From assembly GCA_020746995.1 (NCBI GenBank), contig JAGPXD010000002.1:6138001-6202000 (forward strand): a stretch of 64,000 nucleotides of DNA, written 5' to 3'. This document shows, one piece after another, positions 19,892 through 32,735 of this stretch. Within the stretch, counting starts at the first letter, position 1. The number at the start of each line of letters is the position of its first letter. A model generated the notes under the pieces. The model did not search any database. It was not told the DNA's origin and was given only the letters and a program-made list of their open reading frames with translations. Source of the stretch: Plectosphaerella cucumerina (lineage: Eukaryota > Ascomycota > Sordariomycetes > Glomerellales > Plectosphaerellaceae). The position numbers were made by a program, and so were the translations under genes.

Positions 19892-21879
19892 ATGGCTGTC
19901 ATCAATCTATCTCCCTCGTCCCCTGCCCCGGACTTCATCCCAGGGACCATTGAGCTGGTTGACTTCAATGGCACGCGGGGACTCGCCCACTCAGAGACCC
20001 AGCAGGATGTCGTCCTCGTCCCGACCCCCTCGGCTGATCCAGACGACCCACTCAACTGGAGCTGGAGGAGGAAGCACCTCCTCCTGGCCTGTCTCTCCGT
20101 GTGAGTACCAGTCATGCAAGCCACATGCTGCCGCCAGCTGACACGGCCCCAAAGGTACTGCCTAGGAGTCGGCATCCCAACTGCCATCATCTACTCCGTC
20201 CTCGTCCCCATCTCGATTGAGACGGGTCTGACTATGAACACGCTCGTCGCTGGGACGGGCTACATGTTCCTTCTTCTCGGCTGGGGGTGTCTCTTCTGGC
20301 AGCCCCTGGCCCAGAAGTTCGGCAAGCGGCCCGTCTACCTGCTCAGCCTCCTCGGCACCATGGTGAGTTCTGCCGCTTCTGACATATGAGAACCAATTGT
20401 TGACTTGATGTGCTCTTATAGGCTACCATGATCTGGGCCCCTCACGCTACCACCACCTCCCAGTGGACGGCGAACAAGGTGCTGCAAGGCTTTTTCGGCG
20501 CCCCGATCGAGTCTTTATGTGGAGTTTCCGTCGCTGACGTGGTACGTCCAATAGAATAAAGCCACATTGCTTCGAACGCCAGGAAACAACTGACGGAATG
20601 CAGTGGTTCATGCACGAAAGAGGCGCCTATGTGGGCTATTATGCTCTCTTCCTTGCTGGCGCTAACTTTGTCGCCCCTGTCATTGGAGGCTTCATCAACG
20701 ACGGTCAGGGTTGGCAATGGGTTCTGGTACGGCTGCCCCATGCCGACAAGAGTTCCAATACTAACACTTCCTCGGCAGCACTGGTCTGCCATCTTCAGCG
20801 GCGGAGCATGCGTCTTCTGCTTCTTCCTCATGGAGGAGACCAACTACAAACGAGCAGTTGTCCTGGACTCCGTCTCAAACCTCGAGCCTGCCGACGTGAC
20901 CACTCCAGCCAAACCAGCCTCATCCGACAACGTGAGCAAGATCGAGAGCTACACTGCGCCCCCGGCGGCTGTGTACACGCCCATGTCGTACTGGCAGAAG
21001 CTGCGCATCGTCCGATCCCAAGACCTCGGAAATGACGTCTCCATCTTCGGCGGCCTGATCAGGCCCTTCGTCTATTTCCGCCTTCCCGTCGTCGTCTTCT
21101 CTGGATTTATGTACGGCGCCGTGATTTGTTACTTTGGCGTGCTGAACGGCACTGCGTCGGTGATCCTTTCGTCCCCCCCTCACAACTTCCGACCAAGCAT
21201 CGTCGGGGTCTCGTACATGTCTGCTGTTATTGGAGTCTTCATCGGGTGAGTACTACACCGTAATTTTGCTACTAATTCCTTGGACTCATCACTCATGTTT
21301 GAATCGTAGCACCGCCTATGCCGGACCATTCGGTGACAAATTCGTTCTGTGGAAAGCGCGACGCAACCAGGGCGTCATGGAACCTGAGTTCCGTCTGTGG
21401 CAATACGCATTGCTGTTACTTCTCATCCCGGGAGCCATGCTTCTCTGGGGAATTGGTGCTGCCAGGGGCGTCCACTGGTTCGGCCTTGTCTTCGCCATGG
21501 GCGTCTTTGGCGCCGGCATCACTATCGGCGTGACTATCCCCATTTCCTACTGCATCGACTGCTACAAGGACTTGGGGGCAGACGCCCTTGTCACCGTTAT
21601 TCTCATTCGAAACACGATGAGTTTTGCCGTCAGCTACGGGTGAGTATTGGTGATGGTTCCATCTGAAAAGGGGGCCGCGATTGCTGACAAGACCTCAGTG
21701 TAACGCCTTGGATCGACAACATGGGCCTTCAGAACGCTTTCATCGTTGCTGCCTGCGCGTCCGTTGTTCAGATTTCACTCTTCCTGCCGATGATCAAGTG
21801 GGGCCGGTCACTCCGCCAGAGCTCGGTAGGACTTTACTGGAAGTATGCTCAGCAAGTCAAGGCTGAGGGGCAGTACTGA
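19892..21879 (+). CDS. MFS transporter, HOL1/DHA1-like
   Basis: Seven exons, 19892..20100, 20155..20362, 20422..20541, 20604..20726, 20779..21245, 21310..21639 and 21699..21879, encode 545 residues. All six introns have GT...AG ends and consistent phase. The N-terminus reads IPGTIELVDFNGTRGLAHSE ... DVVLVPTPSADPDDPLNWSW, the cytosolic leader of the fungal HOL1-like branch of drug:H+ antiporter family 1. Twelve hydrophobic segments follow, with FGKRPVY between helices 2 and 3 (the loop motif A position) and a long hydrophilic central loop around residues 265-310. It acts at the plasma membrane or an internal membrane; members carry polyamines, cations or small organics. Pairing with the amidase suggests uptake of its substrate, or export of a product. 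Confidence 0.9.
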
Positions 21880-22628
21880 GGATCGGGGCTTAAGGGAATG
21901 TGTATGATGTCTCGCTAATATTAGTTTGATAACTGTGACAGTAGGCTTTCTAGTGTTTGTTGGGTTTTTAGTTTGAATTGATTACACTTGTGCAGAATCA
22001 ACTTCAAGGAGGCTGAAATTGAGGACCTTGGTGATCATCCATCGCCTGGCAGTTGAGCCGGCCTCAAAGCGATAGCAGGATCCTGTTCCGGTACATATCT
22101 CATTTGTTTCAGAACTGAGCCGTGACTCTTCTTCATTGGTTCTTGACGCTGCGATGAAGACAATGTTGTTGTCTGGCGTGGAGGGAAGTCTTTGTAGCTG
22201 TCTTCAACCCCAGGACAACTCTTTGTTGCAACGCTTGGAGTCTTCAACTGTCCACATCTGGAAGCCCTCGTTTTGAAACGGCTGTTTCTTTGTTACATTG
22301 TCTGAAGGTTGACAAGAAACATGTACATTTAACAGCGAAAGACTTACAGGCTGGAGATTGAAACGATGGCACGAGGAGCCTCAAGACCTCCTCCGGGATT
22401 GCACTGGCCCTTTGTCGTGCAAGACTTCCCGAGACTTCATGGGAGGTAGAAACAATCAAGAAGTTCAATTAAGACGTCATTCTCACACATACAAAAACCC
22501 AAGTCGCGCCTCGACTTCAGGGGTTCTTCTCATACTTCAATAACAGACAACATCGTCACCTTTCTCAGTACATAGACAGAAACATCACAGAAACCCGACG
22601 AGACTCGATTATCTTGAACAAACACATC
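21880..22628. other. Intergenic between MFS and FTA2-like genes
   Basis: Contains the MFS 3' region and the promoter of the downstream gene. No credible additional gene. Confidence 0.4.
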
Positions 22629-23928
22629 ATGACTACCAGTTGGCCCAGGGTTGGTAAACCCTTCCCGCCTATGCCCTACCGACTCCGTGACGGCCCCAAA
22701 CTGAGGGTATTTACGGATGACTTGTTTGGGTACCACGATGTCGAGTTTATCGACATGGTATTTGCTGGACCAAAGAACAAGAGCTCCGAGGTCTACAAGG
22801 CCAGGATCGACGGCAAGCTATGCTGCCTGAAAGTAGTGAGTACCTCGGCTATCCCACCCTCCTCTCCCCTTTCTCCGAGACAATACTGACGATGTGGTCA
22901 CACAGTTCCACCGGCCCGAGGTGCCCCTTTGCTTCTCTAAACCCTCCGAACGAACCAGTGAAGTCATGTTCGACTTCATGGACGACCTTCCGAAGAGCGA
23001 CAAGGCCCTCATCTGGGACCAGACCATGAGCTTCTACAACGAGTGCCGCGTCTACGGACGACTCAAGGAGACGGGGAACGAGCACCTTGCCGGCGAGGTG
23101 TATGGTTACGTCAAGTTCGAAGGCGACGATGAGAGGTACCTGGAGGAGCGGTGGAACTGCAGGATGCGGCATGAACAGAAGCTGGTTAATGGCCCCGTGT
23201 GGGACACGGACGCGTGGGAGGACCGGCCCAAGGCGAGGCCGCACTTCGCCATCATCAAGGAGTGGCTGGGCGACCCGAACATCGAGACAACCCGCCACGG
23301 CGTCTTCCAAAAGACGGAGGCGGGCGAGCGCCACGCCACGGCCAAGGACCTGCCGCAGATGCTTGAAACCCTGCACCAGCTGCACAAGCTCGGCATCGTG
23401 TACCGCAACATCGACTTCACCCAGTTCGTCGACGGCAAGTTCTTCAACTTCGACTCGGCCTGGACGATCCCGCACAAGCTGGGGCCGGAGGGGGGCGTGT
23501 TCCCGAGCTGGGCGTTCCCCAGCATGGCGTCTTGGGATCTCCGCTGCTTCCAGGAGAAAGTCATCGACGAGTACAACTCGACGGCGGATTACCTGAACAG
23601 CTGGCTGGCGCCCGGAGAGAGGAGGATGCCCCGCAGCCGGCTCCGGGCTCACCCTTACGTAGCCAGTGAAGCCAGCCCCGACCGAGAGGATGTGGAGATT
23701 ACTAGGGTTACTCGGCTTAAGACGTTACGGCCCAGGCCCGTGGCCTACGGGCCGTCTCTGCCGCTGATTGATGGTGTACAGGATACATGGCAGCTGGTGT
23801 ATACCACGCCGCCCCGGTATGACCCCTCGGCGTACGGTCGGGAGAATCTCGGGAAACGGAAAAGAGACAGTGATGTAGGGAAGGGAAAGGGGAATGGGAA
23901 GGGAAAGGAGAAGAAGCGCAAGGTGTGA
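22629..23928 (+). CDS. Kinase-like FTA2-type protein
   Basis: Exons 22629..22835 and 22906..23928 (intron 70 nt, GTGAGT...CAG) encode 409 residues. The start of the fold reads KSSEVYKARIDGKLCCLKVF, resembling the beta-3 lysine region of a protein kinase, and the later LHKLGIVYRNIDFTQFV resembles a catalytic loop (HRD replaced by YRN). FNFDSAW stands where DFG would be. This is the layout of the fungal family named after the Sim4 kinetochore subunit FTA2, expanded in many Sordariomycetes, whose members are mostly degraded kinase folds of unknown role. The C-terminus is a Lys-rich tail made by a GGGAA/GGAAA-type repeat (GKGKGNGKGKEKKRKV), possibly a nuclear signal. The kinetochore role should not be assumed. 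Confidence 0.7.
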
Positions 23929-26739
23929 GTGAGATGCGGGAGAGGACTGCGAACATAGCCAAGCGGTGGCGCACGGCGGTTGAAGGCTGCCAAGCAGCTG
24001 GACCGGGACCGGTAGTAGGGCTGACCCGGGAGTCTGGGGGAGTTTGGCGTTTCTGGTATAGAATTCTGTTATAGCTGCGACTATATGGCGAGGTGAACGT
24101 GATCGATTCTGATACTCCAGACAGAAGCAATCGTGTGACAAATGGCAAGACTAGAAAACCACTGACGTTAGTCGAGTGACATGCTTTCCCACCTGGTGCC
24201 GGCCATCGGACGTCTGGGGAGGGCCTGGACTCGTCTGGCGTACTCTGGGGCAAGAAGCATAAACCACCTGGAGTCCCATAATGGAACCGGTGCCAGATAT
24301 GCGCCGCCAAAACCCCAGATATCCTCCCTTCTGATGCGAGCTTATTACAAATAGCAAATACTTCCCCAGGATACGTGACAAAGAGAAATCGTGTCATGAC
24401 ACACCTCCCGCCGCCTATCTGTATCACAGCACGTGCATTGTCTCCATCTTGTTGAGATGATGGGGAGGAGAGGAAGGGGGGGAGTGGGTTGACGGTCCCG
24501 CAGCTCACCGAGGTGCCCGGTTTTTTTTGCCCCCATCGCCGACTGGGAAAGCGGGACAGAGAGCCAACGAAGGCCTGGGCATACCCGCTGCGGCAGTGGG
24601 CTCTCAAGCTCGCTTTTGGTTTCCCCGAGTCGTTCACGGCCGTTTTGGTGCAAGCGCGTACGTAAGATTTCCGCGTTCGCGTCGCGGGTCATTCGGGGTT
24701 GTCGCACGTGCCGGAACGTCAGAGAGAGAGCCAAGAGACGTTGCGGCGCTTTTCGAACAGGAAGTTGCCGTACCATGGCAGCGGCACGCCAAGGGTAGCC
24801 ACGGCATCCGGGCGGGCAGTGACGGCGACGGGTAGACGGACAGAGAGGGCTGATGGATGGGCGGGATGGGATGGCTAGATTCTTGCCGTGCTAAGCTTAA
24901 GCTCAAGACCATCCACACCCTCTCTCTCACACAGACACATCCTCGGTCTACGTCCGTCCGCGGCCCAGAACCCCCAATACGAGACGAGACAGCAAAGCTG
25001 CGCGCGTGCGGGATTTTCACCCACCAGAAACCAACTTTCTCCTCCCATCATCCCACCTGCTTCGTCCTCACAGGCCGCCGCGGCGTCCGCGTCTCCCCTT
25101 CCCGAGTCAAGACTATGACTACAAAACTCCACCCGGACCCGGCCAGCACGGTGCCGCCGGGTGTCCGGGCGTGCCGCGCTGCCTGACATTTACGTTATGA
25201 GATGCCTGAGCATCGGGGCGGTGCGGCGCTAGCCCGGGCTTGGCCGGCCGGCGCTGGACTTTCTTGGCCCGCGAGTGGCCCGGCAGAGGGGAAGGGCGGG
25301 CGACCTTCTGGAAGCCTACAGGGGCTGGACCTGCTGGGATAATGCCTAGGGGCGGGTCAGGGGGGGACAGCAGCTCCAGCTGAAGGGACCTTCGGGCCTG
25401 TAGCGTTCGAGGTATTGCCCCTGGCATGCGGGACGGGAGCCTCATCCGACATGGGTGGCCTGCGGAGGACGTCATCCCCGACGAGAGTCCACGTCGTGTA
25501 CGACTGTTGACCGGTGTTCGGAGGGGAGAACCGATGGGGAGGAAGAAGAGGGAGGGAGCCTGTCATTGCCTGTGTCGTGAGGGTCGAGTCACACAGTCAA
25601 GTCACCACCGCAAACGTCCAGACATCAAGACAGAAGGGGGAGAATGACAGAAGAGGCAGAGACACAGAGACAACCGGGCCGATGAATGTCGTCGGCCAAG
25701 ACTACCGGCGCTGTCAATCACTCTCCTCAAGCAGCATCTTTATTTTCTGCTCCAGCCTCCAGGGCATCACATCGCCACCAGTTAGTTCCCCGTCGCCGCT
25801 CTAGGACACACCCCCGAGATCCCAGAAGCGAAGGCAGCATCCCGTCGCCAAAGAACTTCCGTAGTGCCGGCCGCCACAAACTAGCATGACGGCCGGACAT
25901 GACCGCCGTTCGCCAAAAAGCAGCCCTCTCAAGTCCAAGCCAGAACAGGCCCCATCCATGCTCCGCAAAGAAGATAGCGAAGCGGCGCGCCGCTGATTCG
26001 CCTCCCCGGGTGGCGCTGAAACATGCGAATCGGTCCGCCGCTGGTGTGCCAGTCAAGCCCAGTGCACTGCACAAGGGCACCACCGAACAGACAACGCCGG
26101 TATCGCGGCTGTTGTCCCCCCTCCCTGCCAGGACCAGGGCTCCGACGCCTCTCGAAAGCGGACCTGGGGAAAAAGGCCGCCAAGTGGGCGGCAATCACAA
26201 CGCCCGACTCGAGACCCCGTCTTCACAACCCACCCGAACGTCCACCTCACCTCCGTCCACGTCCACCCCCAGATTCAGACCTTCCTCATCTAGTCCAAGT
26301 CTCCAGTACACTCACACGCACTCCATGGGTGCCTCGGTAGTGTACCAAGTCCCTCCAGCCTCACCCGATGGGACGTCTGATGAATCCAATCCTCCGGGCG
26401 CCGCCTCCTGCGCTTCCCCAGACCCAAGTTGCCATGCCATCTCCACTCTCCCGCCGTGCGCCGTTCCATCAAGCGTCCCCTCCCTTATCTCTCCTCCCCT
26501 GACACCCAAGAGATCGTCTCTCTCTACTCTCGGGGTCCTCTCTCCCCTTCTCGCGACTTAAATACCACCTCTTCCTCGTCCATCCACCCCGTCCCTCTCC
26601 CCTCTTCTGGTCCCTCAGGCAGTCGAGAGCTACAGAGCACGGCGCGACGTTCCCTCATCTTATATCTCCAGGAACACCATCCGCCGGTGACCTCTCCCTA
26701 CACCCCACACCTTCATCACTTGCTTCCACCCCCTCAGCC
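23929..26739. other. Long intergenic region with CT-rich leader of the permease gene
   Basis: About 2.8 kb. The first part is moderately GC-rich with only short open frames. From about 26200 to 26739 the plus strand becomes strongly pyrimidine-rich (long CTCC/TCCC stretches), as is usual just upstream of highly expressed fungal genes. A 220-codon open frame at 25899-26561 is a product of that composition. No RNA gene or repeat family recognised. Confidence 0.5.
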
Positions 26740-28694
26740 ATGGCTGACAAGCACCATGAGGCCGGCGTCGCCCGCGACGCGCCTCCAGAGTTCGATGCGC
26801 CCCCCGACTTTGAGAAGGGCGACTTCGAGACGCGCGATGGCGACGTCAACCTCCGCAAGGACCAGCGCGAGCAGGACTTCATGACCAGGAACGGTCTGAA
26901 CCTGCGCTCGTTCGCCAGACGTATGCATCTACCACCACCCCCTGTCCTGCTTCACATCCTCTAACATGACCCAGGCGACCGCGGCACTGGTGATGTCGAG
27001 CTCGACCGCTCCATGAAGAAGCGCCACCTCCACATGATTGCTATCGGCGGCTCCATCGGCGCAGGCTTCTTCGTCGGCTCCGGTAGCGCTCTTACCCGCG
27101 GCGGTCCCGCCTCTATCGTCATCTGCTTCTCCATCGCCGGTATCATGATCTTCAACGTCGTCCACGCCCTCGGAGAGCTCGCTGTTATGTACCCCGTGTC
27201 CGGCGGCTTCTACACCTACTCCACTCGCTTTATCGATCCTTCCTGGGGCTTCGCAATGGGATACAATTATGTATGTTGACATCCTCAACCCTCGCTCACA
27301 CCCTCTGCTTCCGCTCCCTGGAGCATACGGGCTTCCCAGCCGTCCTCCATCAGTACTAACACACTCCCAGGTCTTCCAGTGGCTCATCGTCCTCCCGCTC
27401 GAACTCGTCGTCTGCTCCTTCACCGTGCGCTGGTGGAACGATAATATCAGTTCAGCAGTATGGATCACCGTCTTCTGGCTAGTTATTATCTTCATCAACG
27501 TTTTCGGCACCCTCGGTTACGCAGAGGAGGAATTCTGGTCCTCAGCCCTCAAGCTCTCCGCGATCGTCATCTTTATGATCATCGCTGTCGTGCTGGTCTG
27601 CGGCGGCGGCCCTGCCGACGGCCTCTACTCCGAATACTGGGGCAACCGTACCTGGCAGGATCCCGGCCCATGGCGCAACGGTTTCAAGGGCTTCTGCTCC
27701 GTCTTCGTTACCGCTGCCTTCTCCTACAGCGGCTCCGAGCTCGTCGGTCTCGCTGCTGCGGAGTCGGCCAACCCTGCTCAGTCTCTGCCCGGCGCGGTCA
27801 AGCAGGTCTTCTGGCGTATCGTCCTGTTCTACGTTGTCGGCCTCTCCCTCGTTGGCCTGCTCGTTCCCAGCAACCACCCCCAGCTCCTGAACGCCGAGAA
27901 CCCCTACGAGGACGGCGCGTCGCCTTTCGTCATCGCTGCCCAGCAGGCTGGTCTCCGCGGATTCGACTCCTTCCTCAACGTGGTCATCTGCATCTCCGTC
28001 GTGTCTATCGGCGTTTCCGGCGTTTACGGCGGCTCTCGCACCCTGACTGCCCTCGCTGCCCAGGGTTACGCGCCTAAGATCTTCACATACGTTGACCGCT
28101 CCGGTCGCCTTCTGGTGTCCGTCATCTTCGTCATGTCTTGGGGTGCTCTCGCTTACATCGCTCTTGCCTCCTCCGGCATGATCGTCTTCGACTGGCTGCT
28201 CTCCCTGTCTGGCCTCGCTGCCCTGTTCACCTGGGGCTCCATCTGCGTCGTGAGTACTTCCCAGCCTCTTTCAACCACTTTACATCTTACTGACCCCTTC
28301 CCAGTCCCACATCCGCTTCCGCGCCGCATGGAAGAAGCAGGGTCGCTCCCTCGACCGCATTCCCTTCCGCGCTATCTTCGGTGTTACCGGATCTTACATC
28401 GGTCTCGCCCTCTGCATCCTGATTCTGGCCGCCCAGTTTTACGTCGCCCTCTACCCGCCCACCGCCGACGGTCTCGGTACTGCCACCCAGGCCCTGCAGG
28501 CTATTCTCGCCCTGCCCATCGTGCTGGTCTTCTGGGTTTGCGGCTGGCTGTGGAAGCGCACCCCCTTCCTGACCCTCGACCAGATCGACCTCGACGTCGG
28601 TCTGAGGGAGCACGACTGGGAGGAGATCAACGCCTACCGCGCCAAGGTCGCTTCGTGGCCCGCCTGGAGGCGCGTTCTGCACAAGGTCTTCTAG
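26740..28694 (+). CDS. Amino acid permease (AAT/YAT family)
   Basis: Exons 26740..26920, 26975..27270, 27371..28249 and 28305..28694 encode 581 residues. Introns of 54, 100 and 55 nt keep phase. After a charged cytosolic N-terminus of about 80 residues, helix 1 contains the family signature MKKRHLHMIAIGGSIGAGFF followed by VGSGSALTRGGPASIVI, and helices 2-3 contain GELAVMYPVSGGFYTYSTRF. Twelve hydrophobic segments are present, and the cytosolic tail (LDVGLREHDWEEINAYRAKV) matches that of fungal general/dicarboxylic amino acid permeases, which are proton symporters of the plasma membrane. Strong codon bias and a pyrimidine-rich leader suggest high expression. Substrate range cannot be read from sequence. 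Confidence 0.95.
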
Positions 28695-30612
28695 ATGCGT
28701 CGGCGTGTGCGCTGCAGATGCGTGGCCCCATAGTGTTGGCCTGCCACTCGGCGTGATGTACAATTGAACAAGTTCATTTTCAAAACTTTATGCTTCAAGT
28801 GACGTGCGGTGGTGTATTGTTGGTGAATCCGTGTAAAATCTATATTTGTGAGGTTTTCCCGAGCAAGGTACGAGTCAGACGCTCCGAAACAATCCTTGGA
28901 CTGGCTGGCAGAACTTCTTTCTACACGTCACCTCATATGCCCAGGACAATTAGCGCCTGTACTTGAAGCCAAACGTATCCAGGAGCAGTTCTCTTCTGTC
29001 ACATGTAGGTAGGACAGATGTCGGCCGCTTCTACCTCGAGCATTCATGGCATTGAACGGACAAAACATCGAGGCCTCGAGGCCTAGATGCGTTCGTCAAG
29101 GATGCGGCCAACAACTCCATGAGAAAACTGGCAAGAGAACCTCAGGAAACAAGTTTTTCCCAGTTCTCACGGATGAAGCGTTTCATGACCTTGCACAACG
29201 TCTTGAGTAATACCTAGGTAACGGAATCCGAAGTCGAGGACGGAGGCCGCGCGGCGCTTTTGATCAAGTCACATTCCGGAAACTACGATACCCTAGATGC
29301 TTCAAGTAGATGGTGGCACCTCTAGTCCTCTGCGAAGGCAAAAGCATCTTGGAATAACCCCGGCTGGCCTTGATTGTACCGACTGGTCAGCTCAATGTTA
29401 TCTTTCTGCATCCCTCTCCGCCACTGAAAACAAGGGGAGTTCTTAAGTTCTCCCTTTTTCAAGCATCCAATCCAACTTAACAGATACCCTTCTTCACAAG
29501 CCTTGATTTAGGCAGACATGATGAAGTATCATCGACAAGAAAGCTATGGATGCAGAACCCTGAAACTTGTACAAGGTTTTGGAGACTTCAGGCTCCCATG
29601 TTGCTTCCTCCGGTGGCAGCTAGGCCAGAGATGGGGCCAAATTTGACATCGCCAGCATGATCACGCCGCTTTTCCCTAGACAGTTTCTTCCAAGATCGTG
29701 GCGTACTGGTATACACTCTGGGCAGAGAATGCTAGCAGGACTGCTCGTCCCTATTTCCAAGCCGGTCGTCCTCTCCATTGACATCACCGCGCTGTTTCTG
29801 GGCTGCCCGCTTCTTCGGCAGAGGCATTCTCTCGAGGACCAGGGGATGCTTCTCGTGAAACAAAGAGCCATGCCCACCGGCAGGCAGCCACTATGGGAGC
29901 GGCAGCTCGGCACTTGCACAAGCGGCTTCGTCTCTGAACACTGGCTGCCTCTTCTATTGAAGTCGATGGGCCATTGGCAACTTCACACTTGCATGCAATC
30001 CTGATGTGCAGCCTGGAGTGGATCATGGCAGCAGCGAGTTCCGAAGCCATCTCCGGCATCAAGTCGCTCGCAAACTTCGAACATACACATCTTACACCAA
30101 AAGACTAACCTGAGCCTGAAAACCACCTGCCATCCCACGGCGTTGACGCGTTTCACATTCCTGCTGCCTACCTTCCCGCACAGACGCCGTCGCCCAGAAG
30201 CCATCACCACCGCAAACGCCGAAACAATGACGGCTGTGAAACCAGACCGAGCAGGCATACGAGCGTCAGGTCGGCACTGCCGCCCCTGGGGAGGAACGCA
30301 CGTTGCGCCTGGTGTTCTGGCCTGACAGGCCCCTTGCCTGTGCGTGATCCGATCTCTACGAACCACACATCCCCCACGCGGATAACCACCATTTGGACTG
30401 ACTCGAACCTCGTCCGACCAGCAGAATTCCGGCCGGATGGCAGCAGGCAGCCACGAGAGGTCGGAGGCGCGATGATGCCGTTCGGCGCAGGGGGTATGGG
30501 ATGGCCGTCGGAGACATCGTGGGACGTCGTTGATAAGGCGCCTCTCCCTCGACCTTTGACTCGAAGTTGAACCACCAGACATCTCCTCACAACCCCTCTC
30601 ACAGTACCCAAC
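28695..30612. other. Long intergenic region, AT-richer
   Basis: About 1.9 kb with no open frame showing coding character. The G+C drops compared with flanking genes between roughly 28750 and 30100. It could be a decayed insertion, but no terminal repeat or transposase remnant was recognised. Confidence 0.4.
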
Positions 30613-31955
30613 ATGACAGCATCATTACTCCTCGTCGCCTTCGGGCTCTTCTCCGCTTCGTCCGTTGTGGCCCAGCAACCTCGCACCGTCGTGGCGCCCC
30701 TCTCCCGCATCGCCCAAGGCGAGCTCTTCACAGCCGCGATGAAGATCGGCATCGGCTCGCCCCCTCAGGTCGTCACAGCCATCTTCGACACGGGCAGCAG
30801 CGACCTCTGGGTACCTCAAGCCGGCAGCGCGCTGTGCGCCGATCCGCAAGGACGATGCTCGGGGACCAAGGCCAACGACACGGGCGCCTTCGACAGCTCA
30901 AAGTCTGCCTCTTTCGCCGCTGCGCCGCAGCCTTTCTTCGCGAACTATGTCAACGGCGTCGAGGTCTTTGGCGACTTTATGACCGAAACGGTCTCGTTTG
31001 GCAACACGTCCATCACGAATAACACCATGGGCATTGCTCGGAACGGAACCTTGACGGCACCGCTCGTGTCCATCCTCGGCGTTGGCCCCGCGAGCCTCGA
31101 GGCATCGGTCGTCAACAGGCAGGGGCCGGGGTACGATAACCTCCCCGCGCATCTGAAGGCGCAGGGCGAGACGACGTCGCTCATCTATGGGGTGTACATT
31201 AACGACTTCCGTACGTATCTTGTGCTCGTATCCGTGAGAGCCAGGGGCTAACCAGACCAGGAGCCGCTGAGGGCAGCGTCGTGTTTGGCGGCATGGATGC
31301 GGCCAAGCTGGCCGGCGAGATGCAAGTCGTTCCACTCATCGGCCAGCAGCAGTTCCAGACGGATGACTTTATCATCGCCTGGAGCTCGTTCAGCTTCACG
31401 CCCGGCACAGGCGGCGGCAACGGGAATGGCAACGGGAACGGGAACAACAACGGCGGCGCGACAGACCTCGGCGGCCGTAACCTCCCCGCCGTGCTCCTCG
31501 ACACCGGAAACCCAGGCCTCTCCATGCCCGCCTCCGTCATCGACCGCATCGGCCCCGCCATCGGCGTCACCACCACCCCGGATGGCACAAACGTCGTCCC
31601 CTGCAACAGCGGCGACACCGGCGCGCGCTTCACCTTTGGCTTCGGCGCCGCCTCCATCGACGTCCCCATCAGCATGCTCTTCATCCCAGTCGGGGCCGCC
31701 GATGCGCAGGGCAGGGCCCTCTGCACGCTACCCCTCGACGTGTCCGACGGGCCCGTGGCGTCGCTCGGTGCGCCCCTGCTGCAGGCCGCCTACGCCGTCT
31801 TCGACATGGAGAACAATGTCGTCGGCATGGCGCAGGCGAAGTTGAACGCGACCGAGACGAATATCCAGGAGCTGAGGCCTGACTGGCTCCAGGGCCGGCG
31901 GCCGGGGAGGGCGAGGCGCGACCTGCCGAGGGCGCCGCGGCGACGTATCCGGTGA
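30613..31955 (+). CDS. Atypical secreted aspartic protease (family A1)
   Basis: Exons 30613..31210 and 31261..31955 (intron 50 nt, GTACGT...CAG) encode 430 residues. A signal peptide (MTASLLLVAFGLFSASSVVA) leads almost directly into the catalytic domain: AIFDTGSSDLWVP carries Asp59, leaving only about 20 residues for a propeptide and no Kex2 site. The second motif is LLDTGNPGLS (Asp280), where A1 enzymes normally have D-[TS]-G-[TS]-[TS]. A Gly/Asn repeat (GNGNGNGNGN, about residues 252-261) inserts before the second lobe, and the protein ends in an Arg-rich tail (RRPGRARRDLPRAPRRRIR). It resembles the yapsin/candidapepsin-like side of the family. The changed second motif makes activity uncertain. 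Confidence 0.88.
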
Positions 31956-32735
31956 GGCGAGCTGATGATGGATAATGAGTACATAATGGTACATACACTT
32001 ACAAGAAATACACTCAAGCAGCAGGTCTGCCGTCGTCTGTCAATGTTAGTAAAGCTGCAGGGCAGTGAGGTCGTTGGTCAAAGTTGGTACAGCTGCCAGG
32101 GCAGTAAGGTCTTCGATCGCGGGGAAACACCAATAACGCCAGGCAGCGAACCGTCCATCCGCAGAGAACAATGTTCCAGAAGAAACCTGCTTCCAGAAAA
32201 TGTTAGTCATCCATGCCGAACATGCTCCCATCCCGTGACCTTGTCACGACCGGGCAGCCTCACCTGCGGCGGTCACGCACAAAACACCACGCCATCAGCA
32301 CACCAAGTCACGAGAGCGCAGCCCTACGGGCGAATCGCCGCAGTACTGGGCGATCGGGAGATCGCAGCTCGAGTTCCTATATCAGCACCGGACGGGCCCC
32401 ATCAACAGCCAGCAACGGCTGATACAAATGTCCGGTCATCGGTTGTGGTTAGCACAGCTTCCAGTATCACGCCTCATCGGGTGAAGAGATCACGACGACG
32501 ATGGTGGATACGATGAACGACCATGGGGTTGAGGGGGAGAAACAAACGAAGTAGTGAAAAGCGCGTGCAAGCGGTGGTCATTACGCTCGTCATACAGTAC
32601 AGGGTATCCGCAGATAGGTACATAAACAAAAGCACGCCGCGTCTTCCAGTGCGGTGCCAGGTCTTCCTCCAAACCTCCATCGTCGACCTCGTCGGCGATG
32701 GGACGGGGCGGCGGGTTTGCCCGCGGCCCCTGATG
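31956..32735. other. Intergenic between convergent genes
   Basis: Shared 3' flank of the second aspartic protease and the acidic protein. Short open frames only. Confidence 0.4.

Noticed and set aside
25899..26561. A 220-codon plus-strand frame upstream of the amino acid permease
   Set aside because: It follows the pyrimidine-rich composition (Pro/Ser/Thr/Leu codons) of the permease leader and has no family features.
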